In this document: piece after piece, positions 11,401 through 22,100 of the stretch
Layout of the letters: each line of letters begins with the position of its first letter
Numbering within the stretch: the first letter of the stretch is position 1
Position numbers and translations under genes: made by a program
Source of the DNA: Axinella damicornis
Lineage: Eukaryota; Porifera; Demospongiae; Axinellida; Axinellidae
Length of the DNA stretch: 64,000 nucleotides
Direction: 5' to 3'
Assembly (NCBI GenBank): GCA_963931865.1
Contig: OZ007509.1
Location: forward strand, 18,844,440-18,908,439
The notes under the pieces: model-generated
Seen by the model: only the letters and a program-made list of their open reading frames with translations
The model's database searches: none
What the model was told of the DNA's origin: nothing

Positions 11401-14400
11401 TATGTACTGTGACTATAGATATTGTGTGCAGATTATCAGTACAGCAGGAGAGGAGAGCACACTATGTTACACTTATACTGTACTCCAGGGTACAATACGA
11501 GCTAGCTGTGAAGGAATTGAAGTTTGTTGCTATGGTAACATCCACTGGTTACCATGCATATGCGCATGGAGGCTACACTTCAGATATGATTTACTGTAAA
11601 CCTGAGATGGTAACCAGAAGTGTCATTGCCATAGCAACAGAAAATGGGCCTGTTGTGGTAAAGTGATTATCAGTGCAATCAAGAGCATAGGAATGTTACA
11701 ATTTACCTCTCCTTAATGAGATGTGAATATGATTGATGACTAATAGGCATAGCCTGACCTTCCAACTCACCCACATTTCACAAGGATCACCTGCTCACTC
11801 GTGTGGGACAGCTAGTCGTCCACATGCCCACTGTCACCTTCTCTGTGTATGCATAGTGGTTCCTGGGGGGTGAGGCTACGTCTGGTTTCATACCTAGTAC
11901 ACCTAGTCTCGTTCCCACGCCATAATGAAGTAAGCCATGTCCATACTAAAGCACTTGAAATTTATATGGATGAGCTCAACTCGTGAGGCGATGACTTTAC
12001 AAAGAAGGAAGAATGTGAAGGTTGTATGGTTTGTACGTTTGTTGAGAGGTGTCCTAAGCTGCTCAGTTTCAGTGACCAGGAACTAGACCAGGTGCAGCAT
12101 GTGCATGAAGAGTTTCTTGGTCACCAAGCTCTGTCCAGAGAAGATACCTCAGGCTGTTTGCATGGGATGGCGCTGTTTGCTATGAAGTTGGTGAAGACGC
12201 TGACAGGATAATTAACCTACCAAGGATAACTATGATTCCTCAGTCAAACGTTGGTTAAGAATGCATCTCTTCAGAACTCTGCCATTTAGTAAAATCCAGC
12301 AAGACAATTGGCAATGGAAATTAAACTCCATTCTTCGGTAACTTGAACCTACTTGAGACTAAAGCATGTGTCATGTATTTCAACCATCCCAAACACTACT
12401 GAAGCAAGCCAAGAAAGTTACATCATTGTACGACAAGGAACGCTGTCCTCGGCAGACAGTGCTCCGTCAACTGGCTCTGTACTGATTAGCATTGCTTTCC
12501 TCTACGCATGTATTTGACATGATGGCTCATTATTTGTTATGCAAGCCACATGAGGACATGAACAGGTGTTTGGAGTCCTCTCCTGCACATCACCCTCGTA
12601 ACAATTTATGTGAATACGATTGATGACTAATTGGCATAGCAGCAGCCATTATATTTGTGTGCATCTTTCTACTGAACTGGTGTGGTAGAATTCCTGGTGT
12701 GTCATAGTGTACAGCCTTCATTGTGTGTCTGGTCACTGATTCAGTGGTGCATGGAGGGTCAGGCCTACCCGGGCATTGCCCGGGCATCTCTGCATACTCT
12801 CAGTCACGATTTTGATTTTACTAAACATGGCTCGAGCGCCATGCATGGAATGAACATGAAGTCTTGTCAAGGGCCCAGGGCTAGAACGAAACAGCCCACC
12901 AGCCAAAGCAACCTTCTGTCCTTTCTACCAAAAAGTAGTTTTATGCTGGCAAGCAAATGTAGACTGATGCGACACTTGTGTGAGTTTTGCACAGGTTACT
13001 TATATTTCTGCAGGTGCCACTGGTTACTTATCACTGCCTGTGCCAATGCTGAGTATATGATGGTACTGTGTCATGTCCCTCACTGTATATTACATCAGAA
13101 GTGATAGTCTCTGAGGGTCTCTCCACATGGCAAGAGTTGCCAGTAGTTCTGGGATTCAACTGTACACATGATAATGCAGGGAATGGGTTGTGCCCAGAAG
13201 ATCGCATTTGGCTGAAGAAGTGCAGCAGTCGAAATGAGGAATCGTTGTTCGAGAGTGGGTTCTGGTGGGAGTAGCTGGCAAGAGTCAGCTGGGGTCGAAC
13301 AAGAGAATGCGAGAGAAGATGACCAACATGTGCTGTGAAGTCGAGGCTGGTCAGCAAGCTCTTCGAGAAGCTCGTTCACAACAAGGTCTGGATAGGAGGG
13401 TTAAGGATGCTGAAGCAAGAGCTCAAGATCTCCAAATACGGCTTGGGGCTTCACAAGATGCCTACCAAGAATGCCAACAGTCTCTCCAAGTATCACAACA
13501 GTCTCTCCAAGAATCCCAGCAGTCTCTTGTAGAATCCCAGCAGTCTCTCGCAGAATCCCAGCAGTCTCTCCAAGTATCACATGCTGAGAAAAGAGATCTC
13601 CAAGTACAGCTTGAGGCCGCACAAGCTGCCTACCGTGAAGCCCAGCAGTCTCTCCAGACATCACAAGCTGAGAAACAAAATCTCCAGCGGTCTGTTGATG
13701 AAACCGACACCAGGACACAAGATCTCCAGCGAAGGGTGCAAGACGCTGAGTGCAGAGCAGAGGAGGCCGAGAGGAGATGGGTGGTGCAGAGGGACGAGAT
13801 CAACCTCACAAACAGAGAGCTTGGGAGAGGAGGATGGGCTGTTGTTCGAGTTGCAGAGTTCCGTGGAGTCCGTTGTGCAGCCAAGTGTCTCTACAGGCAG
13901 ATAGTTTCCGAGTACAATCAGCATCTGTTCATTCGTGAAATCAACATGGCAGCCCGAGTCCGCCACCCAAACCTCCTGCAGTTTATCGGAGCCACACTTG
14001 AGGGAGAACTGATCATCCTCACTGAGCTGATGCCAACCAGTGTGCGACGAGAACTCGAGAATAGACGCACTTTTTTCGACGACCAGATCACCTCCATCAG
14101 CCTGGATGTGGCCAGAGCCCTCAACTACCTCCACCTGATGCAGCCCAGCCCCATAATACACCGTGACATCAGCAGTGCCAATGTTCTGCTGGAGCCCGGG
14201 CCCAGCAACAGCTGGAGGGCCAAAGTCTCCGACTACGGCTCTGTCAACCTACTTGAGAGGCTGAACACCGTCGCTCCTGGCAACCCAACGTACGCTGCTC
14301 CTGAGGCTGGAAATCCTGCCCTCCAGTCCCTCAAAATGGACATCTTTAGTTTCGGAGTTTTCCTGGTGGAGATGTGCTCGACTCGCTTTCCTGAGGTGGC

Positions 14401-14542
14401 TGATCGTGATCGTTTCATCCGCTCCATCAAGCAACCACGCATGGTGGCACTCATCCGACGGTGCCTAGCTGACGACAGGAATGTGAGACCTTCTGCTAGT
14501 GACATCATTACTGAACTAAGTGAACAACAGCACATTGCTTAA
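8436..14542 (+). CDS. kelch / coiled-coil / TKL kinase gene, copy B
   Basis: Exons 8436-8988, 10102-10262, 10804-10989 and 11213-11381 encode the kelch propeller with intact frame and GT-AG borders (phases 1, 0, 0, 1). The last exon is open to the stop at 14542 and encodes the coiled coil and a kinase with GRGGWAVV loop, AAK lysine, HRDISSAN, DYG and AAPE. The odd point is its 5' edge: compared with D about 335 bp are missing just before CGAGAGTGGG (near 13250). This removes the poly-pyrimidine tract, the CCCCTCAG acceptor and about 13 codons. A frame-compatible AG exists at 13237-13238 (exon from 13239, giving 790 aa), but it has no pyrimidine tract. B may therefore be mis-spliced, split into two products, or dead. 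The start codon is chosen because the four copies align from this ATG and not upstream of it. Confidence 0.8.
9204..9330. repeat. intron-1 minisatellite unit, single copy (gene B)
   Basis: One unit of the roughly 136-bp repeat also seen in introns 1 of A, C and D, starting GTGTAGTCCAGTGGACGGG. Confidence 0.8.
9886..9991. mobile_element. hairpin MITE in intron 1 of B
   Basis: Hairpin with arms of about 50 bases (TAGCTTCGTTCCCAAGGC outside, TTCTCCACGGCTGTGAG inside). It is flanked by GATCACACTC and GTCACACTC, close to a 9-bp duplication. It is absent at the matching place in A and D. Confidence 0.8.
10311..10656. mobile_element. CAGGGGCG-ended non-autonomous DNA transposon in intron 2 of B
   Basis: Ends CAGGGGCG...CGCCCCTG, flanked by ACATG at 10306-10310 and 10657-10661. 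In D the empty site reads CAACACATGCCACAC, so the 5-bp duplication and the 346-bp length are certain. It shares the internal TTGGTCCGG-GGCCGC stretch with 21283-21524. Confidence 0.85.
11382..13238 (+). other. intron 4 of copy B
   Basis: No exon of the kinase gene is seen. It contains the conserved decayed ORF at 12026-12211. It lacks the Helentron-like insertion that C and D carry, so it gives the empty site (TTATACTGTACTCCAGGG near 11478). Confidence 0.6.
12026..12211 (+). pseudogene. conserved ORF fragment in intron 4, possible transposase remnant (B)
   Basis: A 61-codon ATG-to-stop stretch containing FVERYPKLLSFSDQELDQ and HEEFLGHQALSRED. It is kept at the same place in C (23639-23881) and D (41805-41990). 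The string vaguely recalls the C-terminal part of hAT-like transposases; this is a weak resemblance, not an identification. It is too short to be a gene by itself and probably predates the array. Confidence 0.35.
13461..13690 (+). repeat. coding 21-bp minisatellite of the coiled coil (gene B)
   Basis: Tandem 21-bp units of the type GAATCCCAGCAGTCTCTCCAA, each coding one heptad such as ESQQSLQ. The matching tracts are 2618-2830 in A, 25585-25820 in C and 43510-43700 in D. Unit number and order differ between the copies, but all differences are multiples of seven residues, so frame and heptad register are kept. Confidence 0.85.
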
Positions 14543-15269
14543 TATACTCCTACATGAACCTTACTGTTTTGTAGTCTAGTGATAATTGTATTGCTGACCG
14601 TAAGCAAGAATCTGGTTTCATGTGTATGCATTATCCCAATTTTGCCTTCTTGCATTTTACATCCTACAGTTCATGTTTTGTATTTTTGGAGAAAGCATTT
14701 TTGAAGCTCTGTTTTTTCCTTACTGAGCAATAATGACAGCATTTTACTGCCATGGTCTCGATCCATTATAAGCTCATATGCCGCGGGATTTCAATGTTGG
14801 CTACAGTATTATGCATGTCAAATAGCTGTATCTGATCAACTGGAATGTAGCTAGCTATATAGATATAATCTGCTGAACAATATCAAATTCGTGTAATCTA
14901 CTTCAAGCTGCCTGTATACTATATTATACTAACAGTACTAGTTCAAATCAGTGTATTAATTGCAGCAATGCATGTTAGCTACATGCAGGTCATATGACCA
15001 CTTAGCATGTAGCTAACATGCATTATTTAAGGAGAGCTGTACACTAGTCATCACTAGCCACATGGGAACAGCTAGGGCTACCTGTGAGTATAATATCATA
15101 TAATTTGGTGGATGCAGTCAGAAGTATCCAGAAGGCCGGTGAGATAGCATCATTCTGAAGATGTTTTTATCCTACCAGTGAGTTGCACTACTAGTGCTGT
15201 TGCCACTTGAATAGTAATAAAAATTAATACTAAGTCAGAAAATAGTAGCTATGACGTGCATCATCACAG
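14543..15269. other. 3' flank of copy B
   Basis: Non-coding, aligned to the 3' flank of A. It contains a short palindrome at 14967-15024. Nothing else is recognised. Confidence 0.4.
14967..15024. repeat. short palindrome
   Basis: Inverted repeat with arms AATGCATGTTAGCTACATGC and its complement around about 18 bases. It is absent from the 3' flank of A, which suggests a small insertion. Confidence 0.7.
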
Positions 15270-16692
15270 GTTGTTCACTCCGAGTATGCTGGCATGGGTG
15301 CCCGATTGAGTGGGTCCTCACCAGGAGGTGATGTTTGCAGGCAGCAAGATCACCCTAGACATTCCACCTGAGGGGATAACAATGGACAGTGGATGGACAA
15401 ATACTCCACAGGTTCATCCTGGGGTGAGGCAATTGGCTTTGGTCTGACTCTTTGGAGCTCAAGCCCATATTTTTCTCAAGGTTATTTTCAGTCATGGCAC
15501 AAGAGAACACTTAAACATAGTACCCTATAATGCAGTTCCCACATTGCTGGAAGTCTCATGACGGATATAATAAAGGGTGAATGGTTTTGCTATTAAATTT
15601 TGTTCTTGCAGATCATGAATTATGAGGTAACTGGTTGATCGGTTTGTTCCCGGGAAACGTGTCCCTCCTGTCAATTGTATGCGAAGTGGAATGGGCAGCA
15701 GGAACAGTCTGCCGGGTTGCTGTCAGCATGAAGCTGGTGGGGGCAGAGGAGCCCTTCAACTCCTGCATCAATACCACATGCCTGCATTCTGCTTATTATG
15801 GCTTTGGATTCATTCAGTGCGAAAGTAGGATTCTATCAGAGAATTTGCACCCAACAATTAAAATTGAAGTGTGGGGTGCAGGCTAATGAGCACAGTGTAG
15901 TTAATATTATGGTTTCGTCTGCAAGCATTATAATGCTTTTGCAGGATCATCAATCCTGTTGTACTTGTCATGGTAGCCATTTACTGAACTGCACAGCAGT
16001 ATCTACAACAGAGTTATACTCATGCTGTGCAGTATGAATTGCTTTGTACAAGGTTGAATTCAGACAACACTTGCACTCCTTTCAGAGAATCCATTGCACT
16101 ATAAATACATTATGCCTCCAATAAAATGCTGACTGTAACAATATCACTATGCCCATGCATTTGTAATTGTTGCTTCTTTCATTGCACTGAGCTCTGCTGA
16201 ATTATTTGGTTGCACGAGGATAAACATAGAGAGCTGTATCTGTGCCAAAGTTTGTTCATTTTTGGAGGATGATATCCTATCTGATATTTCGTGCATTAGG
16301 TGCTGAATATCAATACTGAAGACACGTTACATAGCTTCATGTGAGTTGTTGTAGGTACTAGAAGGTTTGTACCAAGGAGTTTATTTACTTTGAGCAATGG
16401 ATTTTATGGCTTTCTACTTCTTTTGTTGCAGATGAAAGGCCAAATCTATTGAAACTTCTAAGCTTCACGGGCAGGAGTGCATTCCTATGGAGTTCTGCTT
16501 CTGAACAATGAAACTGGAGCTGAAGTGAACACAGTTGCCACAAAATGCCGGGAAGATGCTGAATAGATCAACTTAGAACCTCTGAGGCTGTGGATTGGAG
16601 GGAAAGGGAGGTCCCTCAGCTGGGATGTACTGATTGTTCTGAAGACAACTGGGCTTAACACTCTTGCTAGTGACATACAAGCTTTTAATTGA
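15270..16692 (+). pseudogene. decayed gene with C-terminal death domain, unit B
   Basis: Paralog of 4345-5750. Exon remnants lie at 15270-15424, 15612-15826 and 16432-16692. The last reads GVLLLNNETGAEVN, ATKCREDAE, then TAG (16564-16566), then LEPLRLWIGGKG and a VLKTTGLNTLASDIQ tail. A 4-nt insertion in the first exon (near 15303), the in-frame TAG and a lost codon show decay independent of unit A. Confidence 0.6.
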
Positions 16693-17803
16693 TTAATGAT
16701 TATACAATTAGTACATGCCTTCTTCAACAAGTTTCCTATACTAGCTCCTCACATGTGCAAATTCTCTCTATACTGTACACATGATGTCACTGCATGATGT
16801 ATATCATATTTTTCCTTGATCAAAATGGAAGGCCTGTGTCCGTGTGAACTGCTGTAAGTGTAACGAATAGCAAATCTGCAATAATATTATAACTGCAGCA
16901 GTAAAATTGTTAAATCGTCATCAAAATTAATGTCATAATAATTAAAGTTGGTCATGCCTAATGCACTTCACTTCATAATTTGCACTACCTTGATCGTGAT
17001 AATCGTTAAATGCAACAGTAAAACCCACCAGAATGGATGGCCGGAACTGTAGATTTTCACTGAGAGACATGTACAACAGTACAACTTGGTTCACAAGCCC
17101 GGCGCCGCGGCATGGGTGGGCCCGGAGCTCGAGCCTGGGAACGAGGCTAATAATTGCGATGACGACATCGTGGCTAGCTACTCCCTAGGCTATCTTCGAT
17201 TCTTCGAAGCTTGAAAGGCAGACCTTTTGTGTAGGAAACAGACAGTACAAGACGTGCAGCAGGTACGTACTTAACTCACATTAGCCATAGGTATGCTGTG
17301 TGCAGTGCTGCGAGAACAGCTAGTTCGTATAGCAACGTAGCCCCCCATGGACACAATAACTCCCGGTAGCTACATGTTATACCCCAACGACACAAGCCTT
17401 TTTTATTCCCAAAGACCATTATTTTTTTCGAAGTTGTTAGTGCACCCCCTGGAGGGTGTGGCAGGAGACAACTCCAATCCCATTGGTCCCAGTCGGGGAG
17501 CACTGTTCAGCAAGAGTGTATATTACAGTGATTAGCAGCTGAGCCGAAGTCTCTTGTCTTGTACGGCATGTAGTGTAGTTTGTTTGGTGAATTCACTGTG
17601 AGCGTATACAAAGGGTGTGCTACTAGCAGACGATTCAGCCTTGTTCCCTGCTCCCTCTGTTTTGAGGATGCTCCTGAGAGCCTGGTAAACGTTCAGCACA
17701 TCATAGCTAACCATCACAAAGTAGCAAACATGCAAGCCTTTAAACTCTCAGACCCCGACAGTGATGGCCATGGTCTGTGTTTTCGGCCTGGACTTTCGGA
17801 TGA

Positions 17804-17814
17804 CCTTGTGTGTG

Positions 17815-17881
<67 letters not shown>

Positions 17882-17899
17882 ATGTGTGTGTGTGTGTGT
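17804..17899. repeat. (GT)n microsatellite
   Basis: About 48 GT dinucleotides with a few CG or CA interruptions. Absent from the matching spacers of the other units. Confidence 0.95.
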
Positions 17900-18099
17900 A
17901 ATCTAAGGAAGCTGTCATCAAACACAATGCTCACACTACAGTTACTGTGTACCAAATACGGCTAGGTCAACTTCATGAGGTGGTATTACCCAGAACCATT
18001 GTTTCTACAATGAAAACTAGCTAGCATGTGTTGATAGAGCTGTTGGTTTAGTCATGACCCAGACATGGTTTCCAACTTGACCTCAAGCTAGCCTACAAT

Positions 18100-18303
18100 A
18101 GGATTAATGGAAATCACTAGGGATTACTGAAGATCAGATTACTAAGGATTACTGGAGATTACTAGGGATTACTAGGGATTACTGAAGATTACTAGGGATT
18201 ACTAGGGATTACTAGGGATTACTAGGGATTACTGGAGATTACTAGGGATTACTAGAGATTGCTAGGGATTATACTGAAGATTACTAGGGATTACTGGAGA
18301 TTG
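18100..18303. repeat. short tandem repeat, GGATTACTA-like
   Basis: About 18 degenerate units GGATTACTA / AGATTACTG in tandem. Not present in the other units of the array. Confidence 0.85.
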
Positions 18304-19153
18304 ACTGTACGAATGCACCAAAACTAACTACCTCTAACGGTCCCACAATGTGGAGTCCGTAGTAGCAAGTCTGCTCTGATAAACACCTACACAAGCTTCT
18401 TTGCAGAGCTAATTGGTGAGTGAGACTTTCGTGTGATGTATGTAACGTGAAGTGTGGATGAAATTTGGATCACATGGGCAATAATTAATCAGGCCTGCGT
18501 CATTTTCGATTAGCTAAACATGCCCATTATTCGTATGCCCGTGCATTTTGTGTAGTGTACGTGTGCACTGATATGATGCTCTACTGTTATGCATGACCAA
18601 CATACAACACACGTATACAATGTCACGCTGTTGGAATCCGATAACAGTCTCAGCAGAATAGGCCATCCCCGATTGCTCTGCCCTATATCTCATGTAGGCA
18701 GATAATCCATTAATGAGGCAGGATAGAGCCCTCACTCCACGGGAAGGAGTCCTCGTTCCGTACCACTTCAGGATAGGGATGATCCATTACAGGGCTAGAC
18801 CCAACTCCAGAACTGGATTTGTCACACATATTGTCTGAGCTGACACACCACTGTCAGGATACGTATCTCCGCCCAATATTCAGTGCTAATCAACCATCTT
18901 GGTAGTTGAAACTTGCTGATGCCACCGTTGAAAACCTTCTCACTGGGCCAGTCTCCTGTGGGATTGCTGCATATACAGAGCAGGAACTGACCAATCAGCA
19001 CCGCCCATTCAGTCATGCCTTGACAATATAGGGAAAACAATATGGGAAACTGTTGCTTGCCGCACATGATGTCATAGGAAAGTACTGTTTAGGAATACTG
19101 AGTAACCACTTTTATTGGGATCTAACTCATCCAATTCTCCCACCCTCTATAGA

Positions 19154-22100
19154 ATGGCCTCCCTTTTCTCCTCCGTGTTTGGTCAAACCAAAGCATATGA
19201 ACCATCTCCAAGGCGTGGTCACTATGCTGCTCCAGTAGGGGGAAGGTGTCTCCTCTGGGGTGGCCGTGTTCCAGACTTCTCAGCTAGTGGCAGAAAGAAA
19301 CTAGCATCGACTGTTGAGATCTTTGACCCCTACCTGGAGGTGTGGGAGCAGCAAGCTACGTCCGGAGTCTCACCCCCTGGGCTATATGCTGGTGGGTGTG
19401 CGTCGCTGTTGGGGCAGCTGTATTCATTTGGAGGATGCGATGGTGCATCTTATTACAATTCTCTTCACACGTTGGATCCCACCTCACTTGAGTGGAAGGA
19501 GTTACGAGTTCTAAACCAGGCTGATGGGCCAATGAGGAAGGTGGGATGTGGAATGGTTCCCTACAATGGAGACCGACTGGCATTGTTTGGAGGCTATGGC
19601 ATTCCCACAGGCCCCACTCAGCCTGGGGCAACCCTCACCAGGAGTACCAGATACACTAGTGGGAATGGGTGGAGCAATGAGCTCCACATCTTCAACATCA
19701 GTGAAGGTATGTGAGCAATTCATTTGCTCCCTTCTGAGTTACTGGATGGTATATGATTGTGCAATATGTAACAATTAAGGATGTGATATAAATGGCTTCA
19801 TTGTGTGAAGTGTATGAATACAGGTGGCCGCCATTCATTCTGGACTGCCTGTTCAACTTCATTCCAGCACATGCAGTGTGTATGTTAGGGTGTGCAGTTC
19901 ACATTTGATGACAGTATTAGTTGCCTGTGCTGTTGTAGTGTAGTCCAGTGGACGGGTGTGTATATTGGGAGGAACTGGTTCACACTAACTTCCTGGCTCC
20001 ACCCTCCCAACGTGTGTGCCCATCTGAACCACAGGTGGATGGGGGAGCCATAGCAGCAGAGTACAGTGTAGTCCAGTGGACGGGCGTGTATATTGGGAGG
20101 AACTAGTTGTGTTGGTTCAGACTGACTTCCTGGCTCCACCCTCCCAACGTGTGTGCCCAACTGAACCACAGGTGGATGGGGGAGCCATAGCAGCAGAGTA
20201 CAGTGTAGTCCAGTGGACGGGTGTGTATATTGGGAGGAACTAGTTGTGTTGGTTCACACTAACTTCCTGGCTCCACCCTCCCAACGTGTGTGCCCAACTG
20301 AACCACAGGTGGATGGGGAGCCATAGCAGCAGAGTACAGTGTAGTCCAGTGGACGGGTGTGTATATTGGGAGGAACTAGTTGTGTTGGTTCACACTAACT
20401 TCCTGGCTCCACCCTCCCAACGTGTGTGCCCAACTGAACCACAGGTGGATGGGGGAGCCATAGCAGCAGAGTACAGGAGCCAGCGTAGTCTCGGCCCCAG
20501 ACCCTAACCAACCCCAGCGCGGATCGCTTCCAGTATCACGCGCGGGGAGCCGAGACTAAAGCCAGTGTTGCAATGTGTACTTGTAGGGGCGTAACTAGCA
20601 TATAGGCAACGCCTCGGCAAAAAATTGTGTGTGTGTCCACATAATGATATGCTAACATCACTAAGCACGTGTTTGTGATTCCACCAATTAAGATGGCAAC
20701 TAGTACTGTTTCAGTGCCTTTGGTAGTATAGATTTCACACATGGGCAGTCCCAAGTGTCAGTACCAGGTTGTTCCCGGGGCCACAACCTTCCGTCACGAT
20801 CCAACAACTTGTTGTAAGTGAAAATCATAAAACTAAACTATGCTCCTGAAATACTCAAGAAAGATGGCATGGAAACACAAAGCAGTAGCAGGGCACCGAA
20901 GTTGCCATGAGAACCCTTCCTGACGACGCGCAAAGCACCTCCAGCATCATACAGCCTTGTTCCCAGGTGCTCGGTACGGGTCGCCTGGGAATGAGGCTAG
21001 TTAGGCACGTGATGTTAACAGCATTGCATACACCATTTTTGTGCTCTCTCTACTAGATGCAATACTGGTTGCAGGAGTGACTGTTATTGCATGTACAAAG
21101 GGAGATCTGTTGCTGACGTAGTTCCATGCTACTGTGGGCAGGTTCCCAACTGCACGAGTTCCTTCTGTACTGTCCTGTGCATAGACCTGACCATGTACTA
21201 GGTCTTAGCTAGGTCATCATTTCATTTCTGCGTTCACCAGCTAGTGCAGAAGTTGTTGACTGTCTCTCAAGAGATACAATTACAGGCCCGTAGGAAGCAA
21301 TGTTAGTTTTTGCATATTTGAGCGATGAAATCGTGGCGGCGCAGCGCGCCAACCGAGAAGCATAGCAAGCGCGCGAAGCGAAAAATTTCAATTTTAGACC
21401 TTCTGAGATCGTTTCTGGTGCAATCTTGGGATGAAACCGCAAGATTCAACAACTTGCTAGCCAGACTGAGCATATTATTGGTCCGGCGGCCGCCGCACCT
21501 GCCGCACCTACTCCTACGGCCGTGAATTATGATAGTCCTGGGCCTAATTATGATATATATCCATTTTCAGTTGTGTAGTTAGGAAACAAGAATAGTTTGT
21601 CTTATTTCATTTTCTGCAGACAAGTGGTCCATCCCTACCACCACTGGCCCTAGGCCCCCTCCCTGCGCTTATTTCTCCTTCACTGCCGTCAGTGACCATC
21701 TTGCAGTGCTGTTTGGAGGTTACCAACCAGGATGTGGAAGCAGAGTCAGTGACTGCTACACTGTGGATTTTCAGACAATGGTATGCACAGATGTATTCTG
21801 TAATAATGGAAGTCGGTACAACACACTAGAAATGAGTACACACTCAGTGGGAGGGGCAGAGTTGTCCGGGGATACTGTCGATACTGTGAACACAACAAGC
21901 CACATTAGAACTCACAATTTGTATGTATGCATATTGTGTCACTTGTCCCAGGAGTGGACCAAATTGGAGAGACCTCAGGGCGCCCCTTGGCCAGCAGAGA
22001 GAGATACCCATGCTGCCTGCTGCCTCAACTATGGACAGGATCACCCCCAGGTGCTGGTCACTGGGGGAAAGAATAAGAATGGCAACACCATCGACGACAT

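Larger units (their letters stand above)
16693..19153. other. intergenic spacer between units B and C
   Basis: Aligned to 5751-8435 but without the two hairpin MITEs found there. It holds a (GT)n tract and a tract of GGATTACTA-like short repeats. The final 300 bases are the conserved upstream region of copy C. Confidence 0.5.

Noticed and set aside
13401..14535. Antisense ORFs opposite the coil and kinase exon (also in A, C, D)
   Set aside because: They mirror the codon pattern of the sense strand and differ between copies where the sense frame is conserved.
18100..18303. GGATTACTA repeats considered as telomere-like
   Set aside because: Units are irregular and do not match TTAGGG or known variants; internal position.
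21325..21525. ORF in intron 1 of C
   Set aside because: It lies entirely inside the CAGGCCCG-ended element and is absent from its relative in B.
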